64,000 bases of DNA from Tsuneonella amylolytica (GTDB lineage: Bacteria > Pseudomonadota > Alphaproteobacteria > Sphingomonadales > Sphingomonadaceae), in assembly GCF_003626915.1 (NCBI RefSeq), contig NZ_CP032570.1, forward strand, positions 124,001 to 188,000, given 5' to 3'. The notes beneath the pieces were generated by a model. That model was given only the letters and a program-made list of their open reading frames with translations, was not told the origin of the DNA and made no database searches. Positions 1-7,981 of the stretch are shown piece after piece. A program made the translations under genes and the position numbers. Every line of letters begins with the position of its first letter. The stretch's first letter is position 1.

Positions 1-411
1 GCTGAGTTCGCGCTTGCCGATCGTGGCGGTGATCGTGAAAATGCTGTCCTCGACGCTTTCGACCTTCACGTCTTCGGCGAGGTTCTGCACCGCGCGGTCC
101 ATCTCGCGCTGGCTGGCGATGCCCCGGCCGAGGTCTGTGGCGCGGACGACCTTTTCGAGGTTCACCGCACCCGCGAGCGTCTTCTTCACGCGCTCGATCT
201 CGTCCTTTCCGCCGTTGGCGATCTTCAACTGGTCGCTGAGGACGTCGTCGAACTGGACGTAGATGCGGGCCTTCGATTCATAGGTGTTGGGAATGAACGC
301 GATCGCGATCCAGCCCAGCAGCGCGATAGCCCAGGCGACGCCCAGCACCATCCACCGCTTGGCCCAGGCGGACCACGCGGCGGCGCGCAATTCCTCGAAG
401 ACTTCGTTCAT
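1..411 (-). CDS. XrtA-linked polysaccharide chain length determinant (partial)
   Basis: N-terminal part of a Wzz/chain-length-determinant family protein; the gene continues past the left window edge. The ATG reads leftward from base 411 and gives 136 residues here. A cytoplasmic N-terminus is followed by one membrane segment at about residues 20-40 and then an extracytoplasmic region rich in charged helices, the usual Wzz layout. In the family this inner-membrane protein helps set polysaccharide chain length and works with an export channel and a kinase. It lies 14 bases after the export lipoprotein gene in the same direction, so the two are probably co-transcribed. Assignment to the exosortase A (XrtA/EpsH) variant rests on the neighbouring XrtA-type accessory genes, not on residues visible here. 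Confidence 0.8.
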   Translation of the reverse strand, partial: MNEVFEELRAAAWSAWAKRWMVLGVAWAIALLGWIAIAFIPNTYESKARIYVQFDDVLSDQLKIANGGKDEIERVKKTLAGAVNLEKVVRATDLGRGIASQREMDRAVQNLAEDVKVESVEDSIFTITATIGKRELS

Positions 412-425
412 CTCTCGCGTGACCT

Positions 426-1073
426 TCAGAACATGCTTTCGGGGATGATGATCACGTCGCCGGGCTGCAGCATGACGTTGGCGCGGCTCTCGCCCTTCTT
501 CAGCAGGTCGCCGAGCCGTAGGGCGTATTCCCTCTGCCGGCCGGACTGCTTGTCGAACCGGATCAGTTTGGCGCGGTTGCCGGCGGCGAATTCGCTGAGG
601 CCGCCGACTGCGATCATGGCGTCGAGCACCGTCATGTTCGCGCGGTAGGGAATGCTCGCCGGCTTCTCGGTCGCGCCGATGATGCGGACCTGCTGGCTGA
701 AGGTGCCCGCGAAGTTGGTCACGATCACGCTGACCAGCGGTTCCTCGATGTATTGCGAGAGCTGGAGGCGGATGTCCTCCGACAGCATCTTGGGCGTCTT
801 GCCGACCGCGGGCATGTCGTTGACCAGCGGGGTCGTGATACGGCCATCGGGGCGGACCTGGATTTTCTCAGCACTGAGCTCGGGATTGCGCCAGACATTG
901 ATCGTCAGCTCGTCGAGGGGACCGATGATGTAGGCTTCGCCGGGCCCTTCCTGCATCGACACGAACGACGCGGGAGGCAGTTCGCTTCCCCCGCCGGTCG
1001 ACGCGCAGCCGGTCAGCGCCATTGCTGCAAGCGCCAGGCCGGCAAAGGATCGGGTTAGCAGTGTGCGCAACAT
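426..1073 (-). CDS. Polysaccharide export lipoprotein (Wza/BexD family, XrtA type)
   Basis: 215-residue outer-membrane polysaccharide export protein. The chosen ATG at 1073 opens a lipoprotein signal peptide with lipobox LTGC (Cys23), and GAGG lies 8 bases upstream; a further in-frame ATG at 1112 would add 13 arginine-rich residues that spoil the signal peptide. A Poly_export domain (about residues 50-125, starting GPLDELTINVW) is followed by an SLBB-like domain (about 130-200). In the family such proteins form the periplasmic and outer-membrane conduit for exported polysaccharide. The 173 bases upstream (1074-1246) separate it from the decarboxylase gene and should hold its promoter; no convincing promoter was recognised there. 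Confidence 0.88.
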   Translation of the reverse strand: MLRTLLTRSFAGLALAAMALTGCASTGGGSELPPASFVSMQEGPGEAYIIGPLDELTINVWRNPELSAEKIQVRPDGRITTPLVNDMPAVGKTPKMLSEDIRLQLSQYIEEPLVSVIVTNFAGTFSQQVRIIGATEKPASIPYRANMTVLDAMIAVGGLSEFAAGNRAKLIRFDKQSGRQREYALRLGDLLKKGESRANVMLQPGDVIIIPESMF

Positions 1074-1246
1074 GGATGCATCCTCGCGGTATGGGCGACC
1101 CCGCCGGAGCATCCGCCGGGAGCGACCCGGCGCACCGGTGGGCGCGTGTATGGGGCCGCTATCTCGCGGAAATTGGTGAACATACTGTTAGGGACGAGAG
1201 CGTTTACCGGGGCGGTCCCGAAGCGGGACAGGCAGCCGGGAAACCC

Positions 1247-2476
1247 TTAAACCAGAAGTTGACGCGCGGGTCCTTGGCCGAGGAACATCGCCGGGCTCGC
1301 GGTCGCTCCGTAGGCGCCGGCGCAGAAAACCGCGACGAGATCGCCGACTTCGGCGCGCGGCAGGCGTGCCTTGTCCGCGAGCCGGTCGAGCGGGGTGCAC
1401 AGGCAGCCCACGACGTTAGCCTCGTCGTCAGCTTCGGCACCGAACCGGGTCGCGATGGCGACCGGGTAATTGCGGCGCACTACGGTCCCGAAATTGCCCG
1501 ACGCGGCGAGTTGGTGATGCAGCCCGCCATCCGTGACGAGGTAGGTCTCGCCGTGGCTTTCCTTGCGGTCCACGATCTCGCACAGGTAAACACCGGCCTC
1601 GCCAACGAGATAGCGGCCAAGCTCGATGCACAGGTCGGTATCCGCAAGCGTGCCCGGCAATGCGGCGAAGCGTTCCGCCAGCTTTTCACCTACCAGCGCC
1701 AGATCGACCGGATCGTCGCCCGCAAAGTAGGGAATGCCGAAGCCGCCCCCCATGTTCAGCTTCGGCAGCGGCCCGTGGTCGACTTCGCGCGCCAGCCTGT
1801 CGGCTAGGTCGAGCACGTTGCCCTGCGTCTCGGCAATGGCCTCTGCATCGAGGGCCTGGCTACCCGTGTAGATATGAAGCCCGCGCCATTCGGCTCCGGC
1901 GACGATCAGTTCGCGGGCGATGGCGGGCACATGCGCGGCATCGATGCCGAACGGCTTGGCGCCGCCGCCCATCTTCATTCCCGACCCGCGCAATTCGAAG
2001 TCGGGATTGACCCTGATCGCGATGCGGGGCGGCCTGCCGATCCGGCCACCGATGGCGAGCGCGCGGCGGACTTCGCCCTCGCTTTCGCTGTTGAGTGTCG
2101 CGCCGGCGGCGATTGCGGCTTCCAGTTCCGCATCGCGTTTGCCGGGCCCGGCAAAGCTGACGAGCTCTGGGTCGATGCCCGCCTCGACAACCATCGCCAG
2201 TTCCCCGCCCGACGCGATGTCGAACCCCTCGACCAGGGGGGCCATGTGCTGCAGCACCGGCCGCCAGGGATTGGCCTTCACCGCATAGTGGATCGCGAGG
2301 CGGGCGGGCATCGCGGCGCGCAGTTCGGCGACGCGGCGGTCGAGATGGCTGCGCGAATATACGAAGACCGGGGTGCCGCCGGCTTCGGCCACAAGCTCGC
2401 GCGCAGTACGTCCGCCGATGGCAAGCTCGCCGTCCTTAGGCTCGTATCCGGCGGGGATTGGGCCGAGCGGTTTCAT
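1247..2476 (-). CDS. PLP-dependent decarboxylase, exosortase A system-associated
   Basis: 409-residue fold-type III PLP enzyme related to diaminopimelate/ornithine decarboxylases and matching the XrtA-associated decarboxylase family (TIGR03099 type). The PLP-binding lysine is Lys67 in HYAVKANPW; a glycine-rich phosphate-binding stretch (NMGGGFGIPYF) and a C-terminal CAGAYGATASPAMF block are present, as in the family. The start overlaps the stop of the acyl-CoA ligase by ATGA, so the two are translated as a coupled pair. The substrate is unknown; the pairing with an AMP-forming ligase and an acyl carrier protein suggests that an amino acid is decarboxylated and then loaded or transferred, but this is inference. 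Confidence 0.88.
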   Translation of the reverse strand: MKPLGPIPAGYEPKDGELAIGGRTARELVAEAGGTPVFVYSRSHLDRRVAELRAAMPARLAIHYAVKANPWRPVLQHMAPLVEGFDIASGGELAMVVEAGIDPELVSFAGPGKRDAELEAAIAAGATLNSESEGEVRRALAIGGRIGRPPRIAIRVNPDFELRGSGMKMGGGAKPFGIDAAHVPAIARELIVAGAEWRGLHIYTGSQALDAEAIAETQGNVLDLADRLAREVDHGPLPKLNMGGGFGIPYFAGDDPVDLALVGEKLAERFAALPGTLADTDLCIELGRYLVGEAGVYLCEIVDRKESHGETYLVTDGGLHHQLAASGNFGTVVRRNYPVAIATRFGAEADDEANVVGCLCTPLDRLADKARLPRAEVGDLVAVFCAGAYGATASPAMFLGQGPARQLLV

Positions 2477-3987
2477 GCCGCCATCTCGGCTGCCAAGGCG
2501 TTCCTGTCCAGCTTGCCGTTCGGGTTGCGCGGCAGTTCGGCGTAAGCGCGCACGGTGCGCGGCAGCATGAAATTGGGAAGCGCCGCGGCCAGCGCCTTGC
2601 GAAAGGTTTCCAGGTCGAACCCTGCCAACGGACGCACCGCGAGGCTGACGGCGTGGCCGAGTCGCTCGTCGGGGAGGCCGACCGCCACCGCTTCGGCTAC
2701 GAGGCCGGTGGCGACGGCGGCGTCCTCGACCTCCTGCGGGCTGATCCGGTTCCCGGCGCTCTTGATCATCGCGTCGCGCCGGCCGACGAAATAGAGCAGA
2801 CCGTCCGCCGCCCGGCGCACACGGTCGCCCGACCACACGGCCGTGCCCCCGTATTGCGAGGCGCGCGGCGCAGGCCGGAAGCGTTCAGCGGTCCGCTCCG
2901 CATCCTGCCAGTACCCTTGCGCCACAAGCGGCCCGGCGTGGACCAGTTCGCCCTCGGCATCGTCGGCGGCGACATTGCCGTCGTCGTCGATCACGAGGAT
3001 CTCGGCGAAGGGGATTGCCTTGCCCATCGAGGTCGGATGGCTGTCGACCAGCGCCGGGTCGAGGTAGGTCGAACGAAACGCCTCGGTCAGGCCGTACATC
3101 GGGAATAGGCGCGCCTTCGGAAACAGTTGGCGGAGCGAGCGCACGAGCCCTTCGGTGAGCGCACCGCCGCTGTTGGTAAGCCGCCGCATCCTGCGCGCCG
3201 CGTCCTCGGGCCAGTCGATCTCGACCAACTGGACCCACAGCGGCGGCACCGCGGCGAGCGTCGTCACGCCGTGCCGGCTGCAGGCCTTTACCACGTCCTT
3301 TGGCATAAGGTAGTCGAGCGGCACCACGCACCCGCCGGCATACCAGGTACTCAGCAACTGGTTCTGTCCGTAGTCGAAGCTCAGCGGCAGCACGCCGAGC
3401 GTGACGTCGTCGCTCGCGAGATCGAGGTAATGCGCCACGCTGACAGCGCCGAGCCACATGTTCCCATGGCTCAGCATCACGCCCTTGGGCTGCCCGGTCG
3501 AGCCGCTTGTATAAAGTATGGCGGCCAGATCGCCGGGATCGTGGTCGGACGGGCCGAGCGGATCGCATTGCTCGACCTGCGCCCACAGGTCCTCCTCGGC
3601 CACGCACGCGCATCCGGGCGGGAGGTCGCCATCCGCGAGGCTCCCCAACCGCGCACGGTTCGCCACCAGCAGCACCGCGCCACTGTCGGTCATAATGTGG
3701 GCGACCTGCATTCGCTTGAGTAGCGGGTTCACCGGCACGTGCACCAATCCCGCGCGGGCGCAGGCAAGCGGAAGCAGACATGTCGCCTCGCCCTTGGCTG
3801 CCCAGCTCGCGATGCGATCGCCCTTGTCAGCGCGGTCAGTCAGCCATGCCGCCAGCTTGCCGACACGGGTTCTTAAGTCCTCGTGGTTAAGCGTGCCGCC
3901 GCGCAGCACCAGCGCCGGCGCCCCGGCCTTGCCCCGTTCGGCAAGGTGATCGAGCGGCCGGGGCCGGGGGTCGAGCGTGGACGGCAT
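2473..3987 (-). CDS. Acyl-CoA ligase (AMP-forming), exosortase A system-associated
   Basis: 504-residue member of the ANL adenylating superfamily, TIGR03098 type. The adenylate motif lies at about residues 157-170 (AAILYTSGSTGQPKG), followed by MYGLTEAF, the SGDRV-type motif (VWSGDRVRR), and a C-terminal lysine in NPNGKLDR. The start at 3987 is preferred over an in-frame ATG at 4008 because GGAG lies 5 bases upstream of it. It would activate a carboxylic acid as acyl-AMP and pass it to CoA or, more likely given the neighbouring carrier protein, to phosphopantetheine. Only 26 bases separate it from the divergent plus-strand gene at 4014. Confidence 0.88.
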   Translation of the reverse strand: MPSTLDPRPRPLDHLAERGKAGAPALVLRGGTLNHEDLRTRVGKLAAWLTDRADKGDRIASWAAKGEATCLLPLACARAGLVHVPVNPLLKRMQVAHIMTDSGAVLLVANRARLGSLADGDLPPGCACVAEEDLWAQVEQCDPLGPSDHDPGDLAAILYTSGSTGQPKGVMLSHGNMWLGAVSVAHYLDLASDDVTLGVLPLSFDYGQNQLLSTWYAGGCVVPLDYLMPKDVVKACSRHGVTTLAAVPPLWVQLVEIDWPEDAARRMRRLTNSGGALTEGLVRSLRQLFPKARLFPMYGLTEAFRSTYLDPALVDSHPTSMGKAIPFAEILVIDDDGNVAADDAEGELVHAGPLVAQGYWQDAERTAERFRPAPRASQYGGTAVWSGDRVRRAADGLLYFVGRRDAMIKSAGNRISPQEVEDAAVATGLVAEAVAVGLPDERLGHAVSLAVRPLAGFDLETFRKALAAALPNFMLPRTVRAYAELPRNPNGKLDRNALAAEMAA

Positions 3988-4013
3988 GGTTACTCCGGAA
4001 GGATTCATTCGCG

Positions 4014-4988
4014 TTGGGCGCGGTCAGCTATCACGACACGGTTAACGTCTTGCAAGTCGCAGCGCCCACCGGCGCCACGGCAGGCGGGCCGTTCGACCGC
4101 GCCGAATGGTTTGCGCTGCTCGCCGATGCCGGACAGGTACCGGTCATCGCGCAGGCAGGCGACGTGCAGCTGATGCTGACCGCCGCCAACGGACGCATCG
4201 AACCCTTGCGCAACTGGTACGCCTTCACCTGGCGTCCGCGCGGCGACAATCCGGTCCTCCTTGCCGCGATCGCCCGCTCCCTGCGAGCGCGCACGCACCG
4301 GGTCACGATGTGGCCGGTTCCGGACGAGGACGGAACTGCAACGCGGCTCGCCGACGCGTTTCGCACCGCCGGTTGGCATGTCGTGACCGGGCCGTGCGAC
4401 CACAACCACGTGCTCCCCATCGCCGGCCGGTCGTTTGCCGAATATTGGGCCTGCCGTCCCGGTTCGATGCGCACGACGCTGAAACGCAAGGCCAAGAAAG
4501 TCGCCGTGACGATCCACGATCGATACGACGCCGATGCGTGGTCGGACTACGAGGCGATCTACGCGCAAAGCTGGAAGCCCCAAGAAGGCGATTCCGACCT
4601 GCTGCGCCGCTTTGCCGCGGCGGAAGGCGCCGCGGGTCGCATCAGGCTCGGGATCGCGCGCACGCCCGACGGCGCGGCGGTCGCGGCCCAGTTCTGGACG
4701 GTCGAGAACGGCACTGCCTACATCCACAAGCTGGCCCACCGCGAAAGCGCCAAGCCCCTGTCGGCCGGGACCACGCTGAGCGCGGCGATGTTCGAACGGG
4801 TGATCGACGGCGACGGGGTCGATCTCGTCGATTTCGGCACAGGCGACGATCCTTACAAACGCGACTGGATGGAATTGGACCGCCCGCGCTACCGCATCGA
4901 TGTGCTGGACCCGCGGCAACCGAAGGCCTGGCCCGCCTTGGTCCGGCACAAGTTAACCGCGCTTGCACCCCGCCGGTCGGCTCGCTAG
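4014..4988 (+). CDS. GNAT/FemAB-like acyltransferase (Acetyltransf_6 type)
   Basis: 324-residue protein with a CelD/BcsL-like GNAT fold in its centre (about residues 140-290); the FAEYWACRPGSMRTTLKRKA stretch and the later DFGTGDDPYKRDWM block are typical of this group, which resembles FemAB aminoacyl/acyl transferases. No ATG is available at the N-terminus. The TTG at 4014 has GGAAGGA 10 bases upstream and is the best start; a TTG at 4050 is an alternative. It opens the plus-strand half of the XrtA accessory cluster and is followed by the acyl carrier protein gene. A role in transferring an activated acyl or aminoacyl group to envelope polysaccharide is a guess from context. Confidence 0.8.
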   Translation: MGAVSYHDTVNVLQVAAPTGATAGGPFDRAEWFALLADAGQVPVIAQAGDVQLMLTAANGRIEPLRNWYAFTWRPRGDNPVLLAAIARSLRARTHRVTMWPVPDEDGTATRLADAFRTAGWHVVTGPCDHNHVLPIAGRSFAEYWACRPGSMRTTLKRKAKKVAVTIHDRYDADAWSDYEAIYAQSWKPQEGDSDLLRRFAAAEGAAGRIRLGIARTPDGAAVAAQFWTVENGTAYIHKLAHRESAKPLSAGTTLSAAMFERVIDGDGVDLVDFGTGDDPYKRDWMELDRPRYRIDVLDPRQPKAWPALVRHKLTALAPRRSAR

Positions 4989-5023
4989 GCGCAGCGCGCT
5001 TTCGATAGGGGGAACCTGCCCAA

Positions 5024-5314
5024 GTGACCGACGGCCATCATCTCGCAGCCAGCCGGGGCGAAATCGACACGAAACTTCGCGCGATCCTGTGCGACGTGCT
5101 CGGTCTCGATGCCGGCCGCGTGGCGGAATTCGATGCCGACACGGGGCTGTTCGGCCACCTGCCGGAACTCGATTCCATGGCGGTCGCGGGCCTGCTTACC
5201 GAAATGGAAGACCGGCTCGATATCGTGATCGACGACGACGACGTCGATGGCGAGATGCTGGAGACCTTCGGCGGCCTGCTTTCCTTCGCCGAGGGCAAAG
5301 CCGCCACCGCGTGA
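5024..5314 (+). CDS. Acyl carrier protein, exosortase A cluster
   Basis: 96-residue acidic carrier protein. The sequence LPELDSMAVAGLL contains the phosphopantetheine attachment serine (Ser51, in DSM rather than the DSL of AcpP). Start is GTG at 5024, with a purine-rich AGGGGGAA stretch upstream. Its stop overlaps the GTG start of the next gene (GTGA). It is not the fatty-acid AcpP: it is longer, diverged, and sits among the XrtA-linked ligase, decarboxylase and hydrolases. It probably holds the group activated by the ligase at 2473-3987, as a dedicated carrier. Confidence 0.87.
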   Translation: MTDGHHLAASRGEIDTKLRAILCDVLGLDAGRVAEFDADTGLFGHLPELDSMAVAGLLTEMEDRLDIVIDDDDVDGEMLETFGGLLSFAEGKAATA

Positions 5315-6009
5315 CCCCGTTCGAGCTTCTCGACTGGCCGTGCCCCGCCCCCGGCGGACCGCGCGAGGAGATGGCGCTCGCCTTCGATCGGCGACGCGCG
5401 CACCGCGTACTCGTCCTGCCGGCCTGGTTCGACGAAGCGAACAAGCTGCGTCGCCAGACGGTGGAAACGATGCGCCGGCTCGATGCCTCCGGCATTGACG
5501 CGGTGCTGCCCGACTTTCCCGGGTGCAACGAAAGCGAGGCACCGCTTTTCCATCAGACGCTGGAAGGGTGGCGGGGAGCAGCAGAGGCTGCGGCGAAGCA
5601 TTTCCGCGCGACCCATGTGCTGGCGGTCCGGGCGGGCGTCATGCTTGCACCCGAAGGCCTCCCGGGGTGGGCCTGGGCACCGACCGGCGGGCGGCTGACC
5701 TTGCGGGGAATGATGCGCGCTCGGACTATCGCGGCAAAGGAAGCGGGGCGCGCCGAGCGGACCGAGGACCTGCAGGCTACCGGGCGAAGCGAAGGAATCG
5801 AGCTCGCCGGTTGGCACATCGGACCGACGCTCTTCGCCGCGCTCGAGACGACCGAACCGGCTGGCGAGCTCGAGGAAATCGAACAGGCCTCGCTCGGCGG
5901 AAGTGCGCTGTGGCTGCGGGCCGAACCTGCCGAGGACGCGAAACAGGCCGATGCCCTCGCCGCGCTGATTGCGGCAGCTCTGCCCGAAATGGCGGCTGAC
6001 ACGCCGTGA
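5311..6009 (+). CDS. Exosortase A-associated hydrolase-2-like protein
   Basis: 232-residue protein in the place normally held by XrtA-associated hydrolase 2 (TIGR03101 type). It starts at GTG 5311, overlapping the carrier protein stop, and its own stop overlaps the next GTG. The N-terminal part (RVLVLPAWFDEANKLRRQTV, then DAVLPDFPGCNES) reads as the first strands of an alpha/beta hydrolase. The expected nucleophile elbow falls at VLAVRAGVML, which has no Ser or Cys in the catalytic position, so it may be a non-catalytic partner of hydrolase 1. Naming is from position and partial similarity; a simple hypothetical protein is the alternative. Confidence 0.68.
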   Translation: MTPFELLDWPCPAPGGPREEMALAFDRRRAHRVLVLPAWFDEANKLRRQTVETMRRLDASGIDAVLPDFPGCNESEAPLFHQTLEGWRGAAEAAAKHFRATHVLAVRAGVMLAPEGLPGWAWAPTGGRLTLRGMMRARTIAAKEAGRAERTEDLQATGRSEGIELAGWHIGPTLFAALETTEPAGELEEIEQASLGGSALWLRAEPAEDAKQADALAALIAAALPEMAADTP

Positions 6010-6782
6010 CCCGCCTCCACCTTACCTTCGAATGCGACGGTACGACGCTTGCCGGCACGCTCGACCCGGCGCCCGGCACCGGCGGTCTGCTCCTGGTGAC
6101 CGGCGGCAACGAGATTCGCGGCGGTACCTTTTCCGGACAGGCGGCGCTCGCCGCACGGATCGCCAAGGCCGGCTTCTCGGTCTTCCGCTTCGACCGCCGG
6201 GGCGTGGGCGACAGCGGCGGCACAAACCGCGGCTTTCGCAAGAGCCGGCGCGACATCGAAGCGGCGCTCGCAGCCTTCCGAGCGATCGCGCCGCAAGTCG
6301 ACCGGGTGGTCGGGTTCGGCAATTGCGACGCGGCGAGCGCGCTGATGCTGGGCGAAGGCGCTGGCTGCGACGCGCTCGTCTTGTCGAACCCGTGGACCAT
6401 CGAAGACGAAGCCGACACCCCGCCCCCGGCCGCGGTACGCGCGCGCTATGCCGACAAACTCAAGGATCCGCGCGAGGTGATGCGCCTCGTAACTGGCGGC
6501 GTGAACCTCGGGAAACTGGCCCGCGGGCTCATGCAGGCGGCCAAGCCCCGCTCGGCGCCCAGTTCGCTGGCGGCCGACATGGCGAAGGGGCTGGCGGCAT
6601 TCGATGGGCCGGTGCGGATTCTTCTCGCCTCGGCCGACCGTACGGCGCAGGTCTTCGAGGAGCGCTGGGAGGCCGGCGACGATCGCGTACGCCGTTGCGA
6701 CCGGGCGAGCCATGCCTGGATCGAGCCGCACGCCCGCCAGTTCCTCAACACGCAGCTCCTCGAAATGCTCCGCCGCGCCTAG
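6006..6782 (+). CDS. Exosortase A-associated hydrolase 1 (alpha/beta hydrolase)
   Basis: 258-residue alpha/beta hydrolase of the XrtA-associated hydrolase 1 family (TIGR03100 type). The oxyanion region TGGNEIRGGTFSGQ, the FDRRGVGDSGG strand/loop and the nucleophile elbow GFGNCDAASALML are visible; the nucleophile is Cys107, in the GxCDAAS form characteristic of this family. A C-terminal His (ASHAWIEP) could complete a triad. Starts at GTG 6006 inside the stop of the preceding gene. Last gene of the plus-strand XrtA accessory group; its end overlaps the convergent RNA methyltransferase gene by 4 bases. The substrate is unknown; a thioesterase-like release step from the carrier protein is possible. 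Confidence 0.87.
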   Translation: MTRLHLTFECDGTTLAGTLDPAPGTGGLLLVTGGNEIRGGTFSGQAALAARIAKAGFSVFRFDRRGVGDSGGTNRGFRKSRRDIEAALAAFRAIAPQVDRVVGFGNCDAASALMLGEGAGCDALVLSNPWTIEDEADTPPPAAVRARYADKLKDPREVMRLVTGGVNLGKLARGLMQAAKPRSAPSSLAADMAKGLAAFDGPVRILLASADRTAQVFEERWEAGDDRVRRCDRASHAWIEPHARQFLNTQLLEMLRRA

Positions 6783-7981
6783 TCGGCACCGCGCACGAAC
6801 AGGCTGGCAAGCTCGACGTGCGTCGACCAGCGGAACTGTCCGACCGGGCGCAACTCAGCAAGCCGGAAACCGGCATTCACCAGCGCGCGTGCATCTTTCG
6901 CCCAGCTTGCCGGATTGCAGCTGATGTAGACGACGCGCGCGATACCGCTGGCGGCGATCCGCGCGACCTGTTCTCGCGCGCCGGCCCGTGGCGGATCGAG
7001 CAGGACGGCTTCGAATGCGCTGAGTTCACCGGGTTGTAGCGGACTGCGGAACAGGTCGCGGTGGTGGGCAGCGACCCTGCCCCCCGTCCGCGCACCTGCC
7101 GCCCTGCAGGCGAGATGGGCATCGCGCGCCGCCTCGTATGCCGCGACCGGGCGGTCGAGTGCGAACGCGAACGTACCGAGGCCCGAAAACAGGTCGGCCA
7201 CCGGTGCGTCCCCGGCGGGCAACCACTCGCGCGCGGCGCTTATGAGCGCCGCTTCGCCGTCGTCGGTCGCCTGCAGGAATGCGCCCGGCGGCAGCGCGAC
7301 GGGCATACCGCCAAGCGTGATTGTGACAGGCTCAGGTTCCCACACCGCTTCCGGGCCGTATCCGAGATCGACCGTCAGCCGCGCGAGGCGATGGTCCTGT
7401 GCGAAGGCGAGCGCCGCTTCGGTCGCCTCCAGACCCTCCATCGCGAAGCCCTTCAATCCGCAGTCGACGCCCTGGTCTGCAAGCGTGAGGTCGACATCGA
7501 CCGCCCACCGTCCGCGCTGTGTGGCGAGCAGGCGTCGGAGCGGAGCGACGAGTGCGAACAGTTCGGGCCGCAGCACATGGCATTCGGCCAGATCGACGAT
7601 CCTGTGCGATCCCGCTTCGCGAAAGCCGAGCACCACCTTGTCGCTCGCCGCCAGTGCATGCAGCGTCGCACGGCGTCGGCTTCGCGGCGGGGACAGGTGC
7701 GGCTCGGTGAAGTGTGCAGGCTCGATACCCTGCCCTTGTGCCGCGTAGAGCACGCGGTCGCCGACGAAGCGGGCAAAGGCGACCTCGTCCAGATGCTGGA
7801 GTAGGCATCCACCGCATCGCCCGAAATGGCGGCACGGCGGGATGGCGCGGTGCGGCCCCGCCTGCACCGAGCCATCCGGCAGAACGACGTCACCGGGCGC
7901 AGCCAGCGCGACGTGCCGGCCGCTCGCCGTCACACCGTCGCCTTTTGCGGCGGTACGAACTATTTCCTCAGGTTCGATCAC
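6779..7981 (-). CDS. Class I SAM-dependent RNA (uracil-C5) methyltransferase
   Basis: 400-residue TrmA/RumA-family methyltransferase. A cysteine cluster (PPCRHFGRCGGCLLQHLD, plus a later AECHVL) matches the iron-sulfur site of RlmD-like enzymes. The SAM-binding domain shows DLFSGLGTFAF, then LLDPPRAG, and the catalytic cysteine lies in VYISCNPASWAKD. The family methylates C5 of specific uridines in rRNA or tRNA (RlmC/RlmD/TrmA); which site is used cannot be told from sequence alone. GTG start at 7981 overlaps the stop of nnr (GTGA). It is the last gene of the ilvD-lipoprotein-nnr chain. Confidence 0.87.
   Translation of the reverse strand: MIEPEEIVRTAAKGDGVTASGRHVALAAPGDVVLPDGSVQAGPHRAIPPCRHFGRCGGCLLQHLDEVAFARFVGDRVLYAAQGQGIEPAHFTEPHLSPPRSRRRATLHALAASDKVVLGFREAGSHRIVDLAECHVLRPELFALVAPLRRLLATQRGRWAVDVDLTLADQGVDCGLKGFAMEGLEATEAALAFAQDHRLARLTVDLGYGPEAVWEPEPVTITLGGMPVALPPGAFLQATDDGEAALISAAREWLPAGDAPVADLFSGLGTFAFALDRPVAAYEAARDAHLACRAAGARTGGRVAAHHRDLFRSPLQPGELSAFEAVLLDPPRAGAREQVARIAASGIARVVYISCNPASWAKDARALVNAGFRLAELRPVGQFRWSTHVELASLFVRGAD

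Noticed and set aside
1216-1231. GTCCCG-AAG-CGGGAC stem downstream of the PLP decarboxylase gene
   Set aside because: Short stem with no T-run in either direction; not called a terminator.
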